The notes under the pieces were generated by a model. The model worked only from the letters and a program-made list of their open reading frames with translations. It was not told where the DNA came from and did not search any database. Positions 23,721 through 34,317 of a DNA stretch of 64,000 nucleotides are shown here, in pieces. This DNA comes from Liopterus haemorrhoidalis (lineage: Eukaryota > Arthropoda > Insecta > Coleoptera > Dytiscidae): positions 65,718,869 through 65,782,868 of the forward strand of contig OZ020612.1 of the NCBI GenBank assembly GCA_963971575.1, given 5' to 3'. Position numbers and translations under genes: made by a program. Each line of letters opens with the position of its first letter. Within the stretch, counting starts at the first letter, position 1.

Positions 23721-24285
23721 ACGGGTGTTTTTTTTAGAGGTATAGAACTTTACATTGCAATAAAACAACGATGGATTATTCGATTGACATGAATTTTTTT
23801 TTATTCGAAAGATAATCTTGTGGCATTACATTAAATCATACCAACAAGACGGCGCAACATGTCACACAGCTCGTGCCACAATCGATTTATTGAAAGACAC
23901 GTTTGGTGACCGCCTAATTTCACGTTTTGGACCTGTGAATTGGCCTCCAAGATCTTGTGATTTAACACCGCTGGACTACTTTCTGTGGGGCTATGTAAAG
24001 TCATTGGTCTATGCGGATAAGCCACAAACGCTTGACCATTTGGAAGACAACATTCGCCGTGTTATTGCCGATATACGGCCACAAATGTTGGAAAAAGTCA
24101 TCGAAAATTGGACGTCCAGATTGGAATACATCCGAGCCAGCCGTGGCGGTCATATGCCAGAAATCATATTTAAAATGTAATGCCACAAGATTATCTTTCG
24201 AATAAAAAAAAATTCATGTCAATCGAATAATCCATCGTTGTTTTATTGCAATTTAAAGTTCTATACCTCTAAAAAAAACACCCAT
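23721..24285 (+). mobile_element. DD41D mariner deletion derivative, copy 1
   Basis: TIRs of about 105 bases, from ACGGGTGTTTTTTTTAGAGG to GATAATCTTGTGGCATTACA on the left and their reverse complement on the right, followed by TA (24286-24287). 565 bp. Nearly identical in length and sequence to 60165-60730, which lies in the opposite orientation. It carries only the C-terminal third of a transposase. Confidence 0.93.
23818..24180 (+). pseudogene. DD41D transposase C-terminal third
   Basis: Frame opening inside the left TIR then SYQQDGATCHTARATIDLLK, the second catalytic Asp, and WPPRSCDLTPLDYFLWGYV with the third Asp, 41 residues apart. It ends GHMPEIIFKM at the inner edge of the right TIR. 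The HTH region and first Asp are deleted. The fragment is uninterrupted, so the deletion derivative is young or recently amplified. Related to, but not the same family as, the 18113 element (different TIRs). Confidence 0.92.
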
Positions 24286-24408
24286 TATTTAATAAATGGA
24301 AGTAAGTGATTTGTTTTTACTCTTAAAAATACAGAATAGGTTCCTAGATATCACATGACTTTATAGAACCGCTTTCTGAAAATTTAGGATGCCATCACTG
24401 GATATAGG

Positions 24409-24965
24409 CAGTGTTTGGGGCAAAGTTGCTTGCCCGAAAAGTGAGACCGCTACGGTATATCGTAGCGTACAAGAAATATAATAAGTTGTTAGGATTTAAA
24501 GATTTAAAAGATTTTAATTAAAAATAAAAGACCTTGCCAGATATTTCCCTCACATTTTATTCAAAAATGCGTTAGATAATTTTCTGTTCATAAATCAATA
24601 AGAAAAAATTCCGTAATTTTTTGAGTTTATCTGTAACCTTCATGTGAGTAACACGCAATACGCAGAGCAACCTACATACGTTTATTTTTAAAGAGTATTA
24701 CAATATTTCTTATCTAGAACTGAAATAGCGAGTCTCAAGGTCGAGCTTTTTTCATGGACATTTAATTGTCATCAGATAAACTCGAAATACAACATTCGAT
24801 TCGGCAAACAAGATGCATTGTGGGCTTCCTATAGAAATATGCGATAAAAATCAAATGTTTTCTTAAGATAAGGCTTCGTATTCGCTACGTTTGTTTGTTT
24901 TCCCAGCATTGTTTCGTAAAAATAGAAGTCTTTAATAGCGACGAATTTTTTATATAAATTAAAAT
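24409..24965. other. Unassigned stretch
   Basis: AT-rich, no frame or repeat partner recognised. Confidence 0.4.
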
Positions 24966-24967
24966 AA

Positions 24968-26060
24968 AAAAAATTGATGTGAAGTGTGAATTTTCACACA
25001 TTTCAGGGTTTCGCAGGTTTCGCCAAAACAAATTTTATGTTAAAATATTTTTTTGTTAATTTTAATTCGAATGCCTAATACCATTATTTAAGTTTCTAAA
25101 TATGTGTGTATTGCTTACTGTTAATTGAAATATTGTATTTCAAATATTTAAAAAAAAATCGTTAAAATGTTAAGTGTGAATTTTCACACATTTCAGGGTT
25201 TCGCAGGTATTTAGTAAGTGGATGATGATTACTTGGGATGCCAAAACAAATTTTATGTTAAAATATTTTTTTGTTTATTTTAATTCGAATGCCTAATACC
25301 ATTATTTAGGTTTCTAAATATGTGCAGCTTTTTTTTATATAGCATGGTTCATTAAGATTTTGAAAATTGCGCCTATAGCTTCCATTGGTTGTTTGTAATA
25401 ATGCAAAAAAAAAACAGAAAAAATTAAATTGCCTTGAGAGCGGAGCGAACCTAAGTTTGCAAATTAAAACACGAGCATGCTAGCCATTACATTATCAAAG
25501 CATGCTGGCTCACTGTCTTATATAAGTTATTAAATATTTTACCTGGTCAAGCAAAAAACACAAAAAATGCGTTATTTTGCGAAAACATAATCTGATAAAA
25601 TATTCCTGTTGTTCTATTCCAGTTCACACCAATGTACATTTTTTCATATTTTTAGTTTAAACCATCTGGGCTACAGGGTGTGGGACAATTATTTTTTTTG
25701 CAATTTTGACAAAAATCGTTTCGAAATCATATATTTTGCAAAAATAAAATTTTGATCGTTAATCCACGTACTAAGGGCTTTCATTTAGTACCCTACTCAG
25801 TATTTTAAAAAAATATTTTTTTTTCGATGAGCACATATTTGTTTATATTTTTAGGGGGATATGGTTTTTAGATGTTTTAGTATTTTTCCTATATGCGGGT
25901 CAAAGAGTTGTATAAGCATGCCAAATTTCAACTTTCTAGGTTTTAGCCGTTTGGCTACAATTTTTACCGAACAGATGAACAGACAGACATACAGACAGAC
26001 ACACAGACGACAAAATGTTGGTATAAGGGTTTTTTGGTCATACCTACAAAACCCTAAAAA
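24968..26060 (+). mobile_element. Helentron/DINE-1-like family 2, copy X
   Basis: Starts with TTGATGTGAAGTGTGAA, a GTGTGAA-TT-TTCACAC hairpin and TTTCAGGGTTTCGCAGG. Ends ATACCTACAAAACCCTAAAA, whose reverse complement resembles the 5' AGGGTTT block (subterminal inverted repeats). A decayed GACA tract (about 25978-26010) precedes the end. X has an extra tandem copy of its first roughly 190 bases (restarting near 25173). It carries a tRNA-like module at about 25434-25510. Confidence 0.8.
25434..25510 (-). ncRNA. tRNA-like module in copy X
   Basis: On the minus strand an A-box-like TAATGGCTAGCATGC is followed about 25 bases later by a B-box GGTTCGCTCC (25442-25451). Cloverleaf pairing is not convincing and no acceptor stem is seen, so it is read as a tRNA-derived pol III promoter-like module, not a functional tRNA. 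Equivalent positions in copies Y and Z also have A/B boxes but very different sequence. Confidence 0.45.
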
Positions 26061-26349
26061 GCGTTAAATCCACCACTGACTTAACCGTAATAATGAAAAC
26101 TTTTTGAAATTGAATAAAATTAAAAATATAAAAGCAAATGTAGCCACCAAACATGTGTGTGGGTTCTGAAATTAAACAGTTGGCACTCATAATTTCTGTG
26201 ATTTATTTAAATTAAATTAAATTTAGTGATTTTATAATGATAAAACTATATAGTTGTATGGTTGCAAACTTTCTATTGCTCTTTAAAGTGAATTCTTTAG
26301 AGAAAAGCTGAAATTGATCCATCGCCATCTTCGTGATACAAGTAACCTT

Positions 26350-26595
26350 TTTAAGTTACCAGACGAAAGTTCAAGAAATTGTATAGAAAGGAATTAAATG
26401 GAGTATTGAAGAGCAAATTTGGTTTTTGTTGAGACGCCGAACTTAAAATTATAATTCAGTGAAAGCTACAAAAATCACGTCCTTCACAATATCGCAATAC
26501 ATTTTAATGATGTATTATTTGAAGAAATAATTGCTGACAATGATAATGAAGATCACAACAATGTTATTCCACATAATCCTGATCGCAACAATTAG
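26350..26595 (+). pseudogene. Harbinger (HARBI1-like) transposase C-terminus
   Basis: The last 45 codons (26461-26595) read HVLHNIAIHFNDVLFEE then an acidic tail, matching the conserved C-L-H-N-I-A-I block of PIF/Harbinger nucleases. Upstream, in shifted frames with stops, NGVLKSKFGF matches the V-E-R-x-F-G-V-L-K-R-R-F block. At least two frameshifts or stops separate them. No TIRs were recognised around it. Confidence 0.7.
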
Positions 26596-26880
26596 TTAAT
26601 GTTTTCAATTTCTTATGATTAAAAAATGTTTTCTTTCAGAATTAGAAATACTGTAATCAATTATTCAATAATTATAAAGTTACAAAACACTTTTATAAAA
26701 ATAAACTAAGTTCATATTTTATTCAAAAATGAGATAAGTTATTACAATGTAGTATATAAAATAGACTAAATAATAGTTGAATATAGTTGTATAAGCTGTT
26801 CACTTTTGTAAGAACACACTAAGAGGGGATTTTGTTTTCAATAGTTTGCACCTTTGAAGCTGTATGTCATATTGGTATTA

Positions 26881-27878
26881 AAAAATTGATGTGAAGTGTG
26901 AATTTTCACACATTTCAGGGTTTTGCACGTATTTAGTAAGTGAATGATGATTATTTGGGATGCCAAAACAAATTTTATATCAAAATATTTTTTTATGAAT
27001 TTTAAATCGAATGCCTATTACCATTATTTAAGTTTTTAAAGATGTGCAGTATTTTTTTTTATATATCAAGGTTCATTAAGATTTTGAAAATTGCGCCTAT
27101 GGCTTCCATTGGTTGTTTTTAGTCATAGCTCCTCCCCTTTGATTTCGTGTACATTCAAATATATAATTAAATTATAATTTCAACAATTTCCACTGGTTAT
27201 TAAATTTACGCTATTAAAAATTAAATGCAACAATTGCCAAAATATAATTAAAATTTTGAAAAAATAATTTAAACAATATAAAAATGCAAAAATAAAAATA
27301 AAAAATAATATTGTCTCCTCACGTAGGACTCGAACATGAGTCCGAATATGAATTCTTGGGCAGAACCCTAGTATCTTAGCCACAGCACCAAGAAACACGT
27401 TACTGTTTAGCGTATTATATAACTATAAGTTGTCAACATTATTAGCAAAAAAACACAAAAAATGCTTTTTTTTTCCAAAAACATAATCTGATCAAAAATT
27501 CCTGTTGAACTATTCCGGTTCACACCAATGTACATTACTTAGAATTTTTTCAGATTTTTAGTTTAAACCATCTGGGCTACAGGGTGTGGGACAAAATTTT
27601 TTTCGCACAATATTGGCAAAAATCGCTTCAAAATAATTTATTTTGCAAAAATAAAAATTTGGTCGTTAATCCACGTACCAAGGGCTTTCATTTGATACCC
27701 TACTCAGAATTAAAAAAAAAATACTTTGTTTTTCGATGAGCACATATTTGTTTATATTTTTAGGGGGATATGTTTTTTAGATGTTTTAGTATTTTTCCTA
27801 TGTGCGGGTCAAAGAGTTGTATAAGCATGCCAAATTTCAACTCTCTAGGTTTACCCGTTTGGCTACAATTTTTACCGA

Positions 27879-27936
<58 letters not shown>

Positions 27937-27988
27937 GACAAAATGACGGTATAAGGGTTTTTTGGTCATACCTACAAAACCCTAAAAA
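26881..27988 (+). mobile_element. Helentron/DINE-1-like family 2, copy Y
   Basis: Full-length copy nested in the Tc1-type MITE. Same 5' hairpin GTGTGAATTTTCACAC, same 3' end CCTACAAAACCCTAAAAA, and a clean (GACA)n tract at about 27880-27936. A tRNA-like module is at 27315-27400. Frames rich in SVCLSVCL arise only from the GACA tract. Confidence 0.85.
27315..27400 (-). ncRNA. tRNA-like module in copy Y
   Basis: Minus strand: A-box-like GTGGCTAAGATACTAGG (27367-27383), a possible anticodon arm GGGTTCTGCCC, then B-box GTTCGAGTCC (27326-27335). Spacing is tRNA-like, but flanking pairing is incomplete. Probably a tRNA-derived module inside the repeat. Confidence 0.5.
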
Positions 27989-28264
27989 TGTCACTTTTTT
28001 AAAATGTCGATCCATTTGACATATGTCATAGTGAAAAATGATATCTGAATTATAATGATCATAACCTTATCAACCTAAAGTCGGTTTTACAGCGTAAGGA
28101 ATATTTTTAAGTGACATTTAAAATCAGTAACACACCATAAAACTAACCAAAATAACCAGATCTAGTGTGTTCTTACAAAAGTGAACAGCTTATAATAAGT
28201 TTTATTAAATATACTGTAGAAACTAGTTATAATGATCATCATAGGACTAAACATGTTTGTACCA

Positions 28265-28815
28265 TTTTTAGGGTTTTGTAGATATGACTAAAAAACCCTT
28301 ATACCGTCATTTTGTCGTCTGTCTGTCTTTCTGTCTGTTCTTTAAAAATTGTAGCCAAACGGGTAAACCTATAGAGTTGAAATTTGGCATACTCATACAA
28401 CTCTTTGACCCGCATATAGGAAAAATACTAAAACATCTAAAAAACATATCCCCCTAAAAATATAAACAAATATCTGCTCATCGAAAAAAAATATATTTTT
28501 TTTAAATTCTGAGTAGGGTATCAAATGAAAACCCTTAGTACGTGGATTAACGATCAAAGTTTTATTTTTGCAAAATAAATAATTTCGACGAGATTTTTGC
28601 CAAAATTGTGCAAAAAAAATTTGTCCCACACCCTGTAGCCCAGATGGTTTAAACTAAAAATCTGAAAAAATTCTAAGTAATGTACATTTGTGTGAACCGG
28701 AATAGAACAACAGGAATTTTTCTCCGCTCTTAAGGCAATTTTATTTTTTCTGTTTTTTTTTGCATTTTTATTTTGTTTAAATTATTTTTTCAAAATTCTA
28801 GTTATATTTAGCAAT
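28265..28815 (-). mobile_element. Helentron/DINE-1-like family 2, copy W
   Basis: Inverted family-2 copy starting with its 3' end TTTTTAGGGTTTTGTAG and a short GTCT tract. It runs through the conserved CCACACCCTGTAGCCCAG and GAACAACAGGAATTTT blocks to the A-rich part. The tRNA-like module is missing: GCCTTAAGAGCGGAG is joined directly to AAAAATTCCTGTTG. The 5' hairpin is also absent. Confidence 0.85.
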
Positions 28816-28904
28816 ATCGATATGATGTACTTATATTATTAATAGTTTGAAAATATTATACAAAAAAATGTTGATTTATTCTTCTAACTAAAAAATTCAC
28901 TTAC

Positions 28905-29097
28905 TTGAAGTAACGGAAAATACAGATGGCTAAAGCGAGAACAACTAGACTTATGGAATATCCCAAGAAGTAGATCGTGGTTGTTGTTATAACTTCATTT
29001 TCTGGCTCCAAAGGACCTGCCTCCAGTTCTCTACAGGAGTTATAATCTGTGTACACATCCCAGGTACCATTACTGTGGCACCATCTCGTCGCATTTT
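28905..29097 (-). CDS. Exon of class B GPCR, probably DH44/CRF-like diuretic hormone receptor
   Basis: A 193-nt internal exon on the minus strand. Acceptor: pyrimidine-rich TTTCTTTCTTGTTCTAG just before 29097. Donor: TTCAA then GTAAGTG after 28905. It opens with 2 nt finishing a split codon and ends with 2 nt of the next (phase 2 both sides). Coding: NATRWCHSNGTWDVYTDY with SCREL, the end of the extracellular hormone-binding (HRM) domain, where N-G-T-W and the Cys residues are family hallmarks and NAT/NGT are N-glycosylation sequons. Then a linker and the first transmembrane helix, IYFLGYSISLVVLALAICIF, ending RYFK. Such receptors couple neuropeptide hormones to Gs in Malpighian tubules and neurons. 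No other exon was found in the window, so introns are long. A DH31/PDF-type receptor is less likely but not excluded. Confidence 0.85.
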
Positions 29098-29924
29098 CTA
29101 GAACAAGAAAGAAAATTGTTAGACAAATATGCCTAAGCAAATTAAATACTGAATTATTTATTGCAAGGTGAAGAAATCTTGGAGAACTGCAAAATAGAAT
29201 TCGGCTACGGAGCCATATAATATACACATTTAATTTGCGTTATTAGATACTTTTTTATAATAAATTTGATAATAAATTATATTAGGTGCGGAAATTGTTT
29301 GATTTTTAAAGATATTTCATTATTTTTTATGTTTCTGCTTTGAATAAAAAACATTTGTTTTCTTATTACAAACAATTTTTGTTATATACAATTTTCTGGT
29401 AAATAAAATGTTTGAAGCCTAAAACATACTCAAAGAATAAAAATTTTGAAATGCCATATTTCTTTCGAATCCTTGTTTTACTCTCTCATCATACCAAATT
29501 AGGTGTAAATATGTCCAGCCGTTTTTGCGTGAATCTCGGATAGACAAATAGCCAGACAGAGAGACTGAAATTGAGTTTTTTGCGGCTATATCACCTGAAA
29601 CCAAATATGAGGCCGAAAAAAATCAGATATAGTCTCAAATTTTATTAATATAAAATATAGATTTATGGTTTATTATTTAATTATTCATTAGACTTATTTA
29701 TTAATTGGATTCGTTATATTGGCAAAATTATGTGATTTAAAAATTTTAATGATAGTCCAACAAGGGGCCCTCAGCTATCGCCTCATGCGCTTAATAGTAA
29801 ATACGGTCCTGCGCATGGAATACTAATAACCCATGTTTTTGAAGTATCCGACAATTTTTCAAATTTTAAAATTATCAAAATGGTGTCTTCAAGTTTCTGA
29901 CAATCTTGCTGTAGAAAGAGCTCA
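29098..29924. other. Probable receptor intron with a repeat relic
   Basis: Upstream of the receptor exon on the minus strand, hence presumably intron. About 29450-29600 has ACCAAATTAGGTGTAAATAT, GTCCAGCCGTTTTTGCGTGA and a short CCAGACAGAGAGAC tract, like the pre-microsatellite part of DINE/mini-me-type repeats. No further exon recognised. Confidence 0.45.
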
Positions 29925-30471
29925 TCTTTCTAGTCTGTCTGTCTGCCTGTCAGTCTGTCTGTGTACACGTGCAGAGCAAATTCGGCTGAAAGGATTTTTA
30001 TGAAACTCAATAAGCTTTTGACATCAATGAGTTGATCAACTTATGGTAAAAGTCGGTTAACTAAAAATGGGAGTTTACTCGTGTCGGTTTTAAGATTTTT
30101 GCTAATATTTCACAACAGAGAAATATTTAGAAAAAATTTATTTAACAAAAGTTGCTATAAAAGTAATAACCAACAACTTTTATTTGAGAGGTAAAAAATT
30201 TTTATTGGCGCATAGCAACAAAGGCTCTTTGCGCACTTTTATTTGAGACATTTTAGTTAGTCGTAAACGAAAAAATTTTGAGAAAAATTTTTCGATTTTT
30301 TTTTTTCCTAAGTATCTGTTTTTTTCATACTTATATGTAACGTTTCCATGGTAATGATAAATAATATCTCTGTTAGAAAATATTGGGCCAAGTTATTTCT
30401 ATCCTGCTGCTAGAATTTATTTTATACAAGTACTTTGTGACGGCGGTCAGTCCTGTGGTGACCACAACTGA
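29925..30471 (-). mobile_element. Helentron-like family 1, copy B (shortened)
   Basis: Inverted copy: its 5' hairpin end is at about 30455-30471 (GTGGTGACCACAAC on plus), through TTTCCATGGTAATGATAAAT and GCAACTTTTGTTAAAT-type blocks to a GTCT tract at about 29935-29965. The middle kilobase present in copies A and C is deleted and the usual 3' end is missing. Confidence 0.8.
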
Positions 30472-30607
30472 TTTTTTTATTTAAATTTAGGAAAATATAT
30501 CTGAAATAAATTGAATTTTCCAAAAATTATATGATTCATTCCATTAAATATGATATTTGACTTTTTATTCTCATTATTTTTAAATATTCAGCGCTAAAAT
30601 AGACATA

Positions 30608-30765
30608 CAGATCAATTCTGTAAAAATTTACTGTGTAGTAACGTTACTACAAGATAAAATATTATAAAAAGTATAATGACTTTCATTCATGATAGTAACT
30701 GACCTTGCCCATAGAGACAAATTTAGTTACAATGATCATAGTAACTGAGTTACAGAATTGGTCTG
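30608..30765. mobile_element. Harbinger-like MITE, CAATTCTGTAA family
   Basis: TIRs CAGATCAATTCTGTAA / TTACAGAATTGGTCTG with ATA on both sides (30605-30607 and 30766-30768), a 3-bp TSD. 158 bp. The TIR core CAATTCTGTAA is shared with the larger element at 11583-12815, linking the two. A truncated sister copy is at 7045-7180. Confidence 0.8.
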
Positions 30766-30768
30766 ATA

Positions 30769-31163
30769 GTCGAACTCGTATGGTGTTGGACTTGTACAAT
30801 CAACTCCAGCAGCAATCTTGTACATAAATAAAGTATCCTTGATAGTGAAACTAAACAAAAATCTATAAATGTATCTGAATTTTTTGTTTTATATTTATTT
30901 TTAAGTTATCTTCAATATTTTCATTTCGCTTTCCATCTTGTTTGTTATTCATTTTTTATGATTCAATTTTATTGAACATTTTAAAGGAAAGTAAACAATT
31001 TTTATCTATGTACCTGTTTGTGTTCGTTTTCAAAACAACTAAAAGCAAAATATTTAAATTTGAAATAATTCTTGTATTATTTTTAAATGTGCATGTTTAC
31101 ATTTTTGATCTAAAATTTTGTGAAATGAAAAATTAAATTAGCGGAAAAATAACAAAGTTATTA
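30769..31163. other. AT-rich stretch
   Basis: No gene or repeat recognised; the 64-codon frame at 30942-31136 looks like translated AT-rich DNA. Confidence 0.4.
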
Positions 31164-31235
31164 TTGTTTTTAAATTTTTATAATGTTATTTTACATATTC
31201 TTTGTGAAAAACTACGATATATTTCCAGTTTAGCA

Positions 31236-31330
31236 ATATTGCATTTCAATTCTTCAGACTTCAACCCAATTGAACACCTCTGGAAATTCATTAAAAGGGA
31301 GATTTTGGAGGCTATAATAAAAACTAAGAA
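31236..31330 (+). pseudogene. Tc1-like transposase C-terminal scrap
   Basis: The frame contains SSDFNPIEHLWKFIKREI, the Tc1 block around the last catalytic residue (S-x-D-x-N-P-I-E-x-x-W). Nothing else of the transposase remains. It runs directly into one unit of the roughly 44-bp minisatellite (about 31330-31373: AAAGGTCCTCACCTCCCAGA, GTGAAGAGCAAAAA). Confidence 0.65.
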
Positions 31331-31801
31331 CGAGAAAGGTCCTCACCTCCCAGATCCAAGTGAAGAGCAAAAATAAAGGTCAAAATATGAAATGATAGAA
31401 ATGAATACAACAGAGACGCATATGTTAAAATTCTGGTGTTTTGAAATAATATAAATTATTTTCTCATCATCTTTATTGATCTGCCGAAAACTGGGGGGAA
31501 ATATACACGAAAACAAAATTGAAAATCCCTACTTCAAATTAATTAATATGTCAAATTAAGTTAAATGTATAATTAATATATGGCAACATAAGTTCGTTGA
31601 TAAGTTTAATAATTCTGATATTATCCCACGAGGAAATAAATTACGATGCAAAGTATTGTAAATGTTTAAAACCCTTCGTTAGTCGTAACATGTTTATGTC
31701 ACGAATCAGTCGCAATATATCATAAAGATACATTTGACTTATACAATCTTTCTAAGTATTTATACAAGCTTTTTTGAAAATCTCAATACAATGGTCGTAA
31801 T

Positions 31802-33282
31802 TAGAGATGGGAATTTCGGCTCATTTTGCGGAGCCGGATCAGTGGAGGTCGTTCAGTTTGCTGAGCCAGCTCATTGATCCGGCTCATTGATCCGGCTCAG
31901 TGATCCGGCTAAGTAAACATGTTCCCAAGATACAGGTCGGTCAGTTGTCGGTTGTTCGTTCAATATGGTTGTTGATTTGCAATATGTAGATAGAACGTCG
32001 CTCAGTTAAATAAATAAAACTCTATTTAGAACTGACACGGTCGGATACGCAGTCTGGTGGTCAAATATTGTACTAGGCGCCTGTAGTACTGTTTGAACTT
32101 ATTACATATGTTCTAGTGTTTTTTTTTTTTTTTTGTTAGAATGTCGATAGAAGTTGTGTAAAACTGTAAAAGTAGAACAAATTGTAGTGTTTTTGGCTGT
32201 CATTCAAGACAGGACAAAGATAGGCATCTTAGTTTTTTTCTTTTCTTAAGAAAAATGGAGGGAAAATTAATATTAAGTCCAGATTGGAAAAGATTTGGTT
32301 ATGGACAGGAGGAAGTAATGGGAATATATTTTGAGTTAAAAAGTAACTGATACTATGCGAGTTTGTTTATTATATTTGTCGCAGAAAAACTAAACTGCAC
32401 TAATATATTAATAATAATAGCTAATAATATTAGCTGCTTCTGTCCAACTAAAACTAATTTTATTTCATGAGGCAATGAACATAATGCACTTGTTTACAAA
32501 CATAATCCATATATTGTAAATTCAGATGACCGACACTCAGATGTACCACATAAAATTAAATACCCGGCTTGTAATACCTTCTCAACTACAAATTACACTT
32601 CAATAAATCTACTGAAATTAAACTTTAAATACTGTAATTTGATGCCCACCTTCTGTTATACACCTCAATACATTTGTAGTATTTACTAGCATTTTCATAA
32701 AATAAAAATGTACTGTGCTTAAATTAACCTGTTCGCTGTTAGCATATTGACAGCTGAATACTAGACACGACAGCCATATTGCCATGGAGTACAGCGCCGC
32801 CAACGGTAATGTCACTTCTCAATAAAAGTGAATTATCTAATATTTTTGCCGGGTTAATAGTAAACAAACAATTCACTTTATGTAGCTACTGTATTTTAAA
32901 CCAGATGTGTTAAGTTTATAGCGATGTTTATTGCCTTTATAAATCGGACATCTGGGATTTGGACAATATTTTTAATATTTTTATATAGTATGCTTGTAAG
33001 AAAGTACAGACCTATTAGTTTCAAATAGACTGCCCTACAAATTGATGACGAAATACACTTTATGATGATACATTACAAGTCGAGTTCTCGCAAAGTTCAA
33101 CATGACATCGATCCAGATCTGGATCACTCCGGTCACTGCCCACAATCGCCCGATCAATCGTATCCTTGAAACTATACAATGAGCCATGAACCGGCTCATT
33201 TAAATTTGGTGAACCGTGTCACTTCGGTCTGTGTACTGAGCCGGCTCAGTGAGCCGGTTCGTTCATGAACGACCCATCTCTA
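31802..33282. mobile_element. hAT element, TAGAGATGGG family, copy 3 (enlarged)
   Basis: TIRs TAGAGATGGG / CCCATCTCTA. Flanks GTCGTAAT (31794-31801) and GTCGTATC (33283-33290) share the first six bases of an 8-bp TSD. Same orientation as copy 2, but about 0.8 kb longer because a THAP-bearing segment (about 32005-32870) lies between the GAACGTCGCT block and the AAACAAACAATTCACTTT block that are near-adjacent in copies 1 and 2. Confidence 0.9.
32162..32350 (+). pseudogene. THAP zinc-finger N-terminal fragment, second copy
   Basis: The frame reads NCKSRTNCSVFGCHSRQDKD then RHLSFFLFLRK and SPDWKRFGYG to a stop at 32350. The C-S-V-x-G-C start and L-S-F block identify a THAP domain. The following S-P-D-W-K-R resembles its conserved W. 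The upstream ATG (near 32144) runs into a stop in another frame. Flanking GGCGCCTGTAGTACTGTTTG and GGTAATGTCA parallel those around 1249-1452, so both are copies of one element family, here nested in a hAT. Confidence 0.6.
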
Positions 33283-33290
33283 GTCGTATC

Positions 33291-34309
33291 GTATGATTAT
33301 TTGTTTCCAAAGCAGACTATTATGAAGCACCAAAAAGTTTGAGAATCGCTGTCGTGAATCTTCGTAATATCTCGAGAAGGCTTAAGAAAATTTGTTTACT
33401 TAATTGAAATTTTAGCAAATGGAGCATCTTTGGAATTAATTAATATTTACCTAAATTTTACTCAGAATTAATTAAGTTTCAATCAACATCGCAAAAAGTG
33501 ATTGGCTTTTGTACGACAATACAAAAATATTGTAAGAAATAAGATTGAATATGAATAAAATAGTGCGTAGTGAAAAATGTAAAAGTACCGAAATAGATGA
33601 AGAATAATAAAGATTATATCTCAAGAAGCTGTAAGAAAAATAAAAATAAGAAGGAATTAAAATAGACAGAGAAAGCTCTCGAAGAGTAGATTAAGAGAAG
33701 AAGAGTCATTAAAAAAATACTTTTCATAAAAACATACCCAGAGGAGTGGTCTAAAAATCTGACAAAAACTGGAGTAAATCCTTACACCGCTATATGAGTA
33801 GCGGATAACTTAATATATATGGCTGGACCTAGAAAGTTCAAATTTGGTGTACATATACAGAACTTTGACTCTTATATGATTTACTTGAAAAAGTAAAAAA
33901 AAAAGTTTAAAAATTTAATATTTCTAAATATCAAACATTTTCATTGAATTAATACTCAAATTTGTATGTTTCTGTTAATATTATGTGTTATAAATATATG
34001 TATATTAATGAAAAACTTCGAAGTTATGTAATATTAAAACTTTATGAATTCATAATTTTAAATATGAAGCAATTTCCTCTCGAAAATAACACTTATAAAA
34101 AGACATTTTAATCTAAATTTTTTCATATTTATAAAAAGATTTATTATGAGATATTTTCCATTATACGAGTATTTTATATGAATGTTACTAATGGAATTTT
34201 TTGATAAAAATGGATAACACATTTATATATTACACCACATTCGAAATATAATCTGAGAATCGGTATTATAATCTACACAAGCGTTTCATAACCTTTTTCG
34301 AAACCATTC
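33291..34309. other. Unassigned 1-kb stretch
   Basis: AT-rich without supported coding. About 33820-33870 (GGCTGGACCTAGAAAGTTCA, AATTTGGTGTA) resembles wording shared by DINE/mini-me-like repeats, but there is no microsatellite. Confidence 0.35.
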
Positions 34310-34317
34310 TTTTAGAG

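Larger units (their letters stand above)
23514..24400. mobile_element. hAT MITE split by a DD41D MITE
   Basis: TIRs CAGTGATGGCATCCTA / TAGGATGCCATCACTG with flanks GATATAAC (23506-23513) and GATATAGG (24401-24408), an 8-bp TSD with two differences. Just inside the left end is a perfect 20-bp palindrome (23539-23558) centred on CGCG. Without the nested element the MITE is about 320 bp. Confidence 0.88.
26792..28192. mobile_element. Tc1/mariner-type MITE split by family-2 copy Y
   Basis: Perfect 30-base TIRs (26792-26821 beginning TAAGCTGTTCACTTTTGTAA, and the reverse complement at 28163-28192) with TA on both sides (26790-26791 and 28193-28194). Without copy Y it is about 290 bp and non-coding. 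Confidence 0.9.

Noticed and set aside
24011..24205. Extra frames within the DD41D MITEs (also 60245-60439 and 60425-60619)
   Set aside because: Shadows of the transposase fragment in other frames; the zinc-finger-like look is chance.
28901..29227. Reading the receptor exon as a 108-codon single ORF with its own Met
   Set aside because: The first 40-odd codons lie upstream of a strong acceptor site and are intronic; only 28905-29097 is coding.
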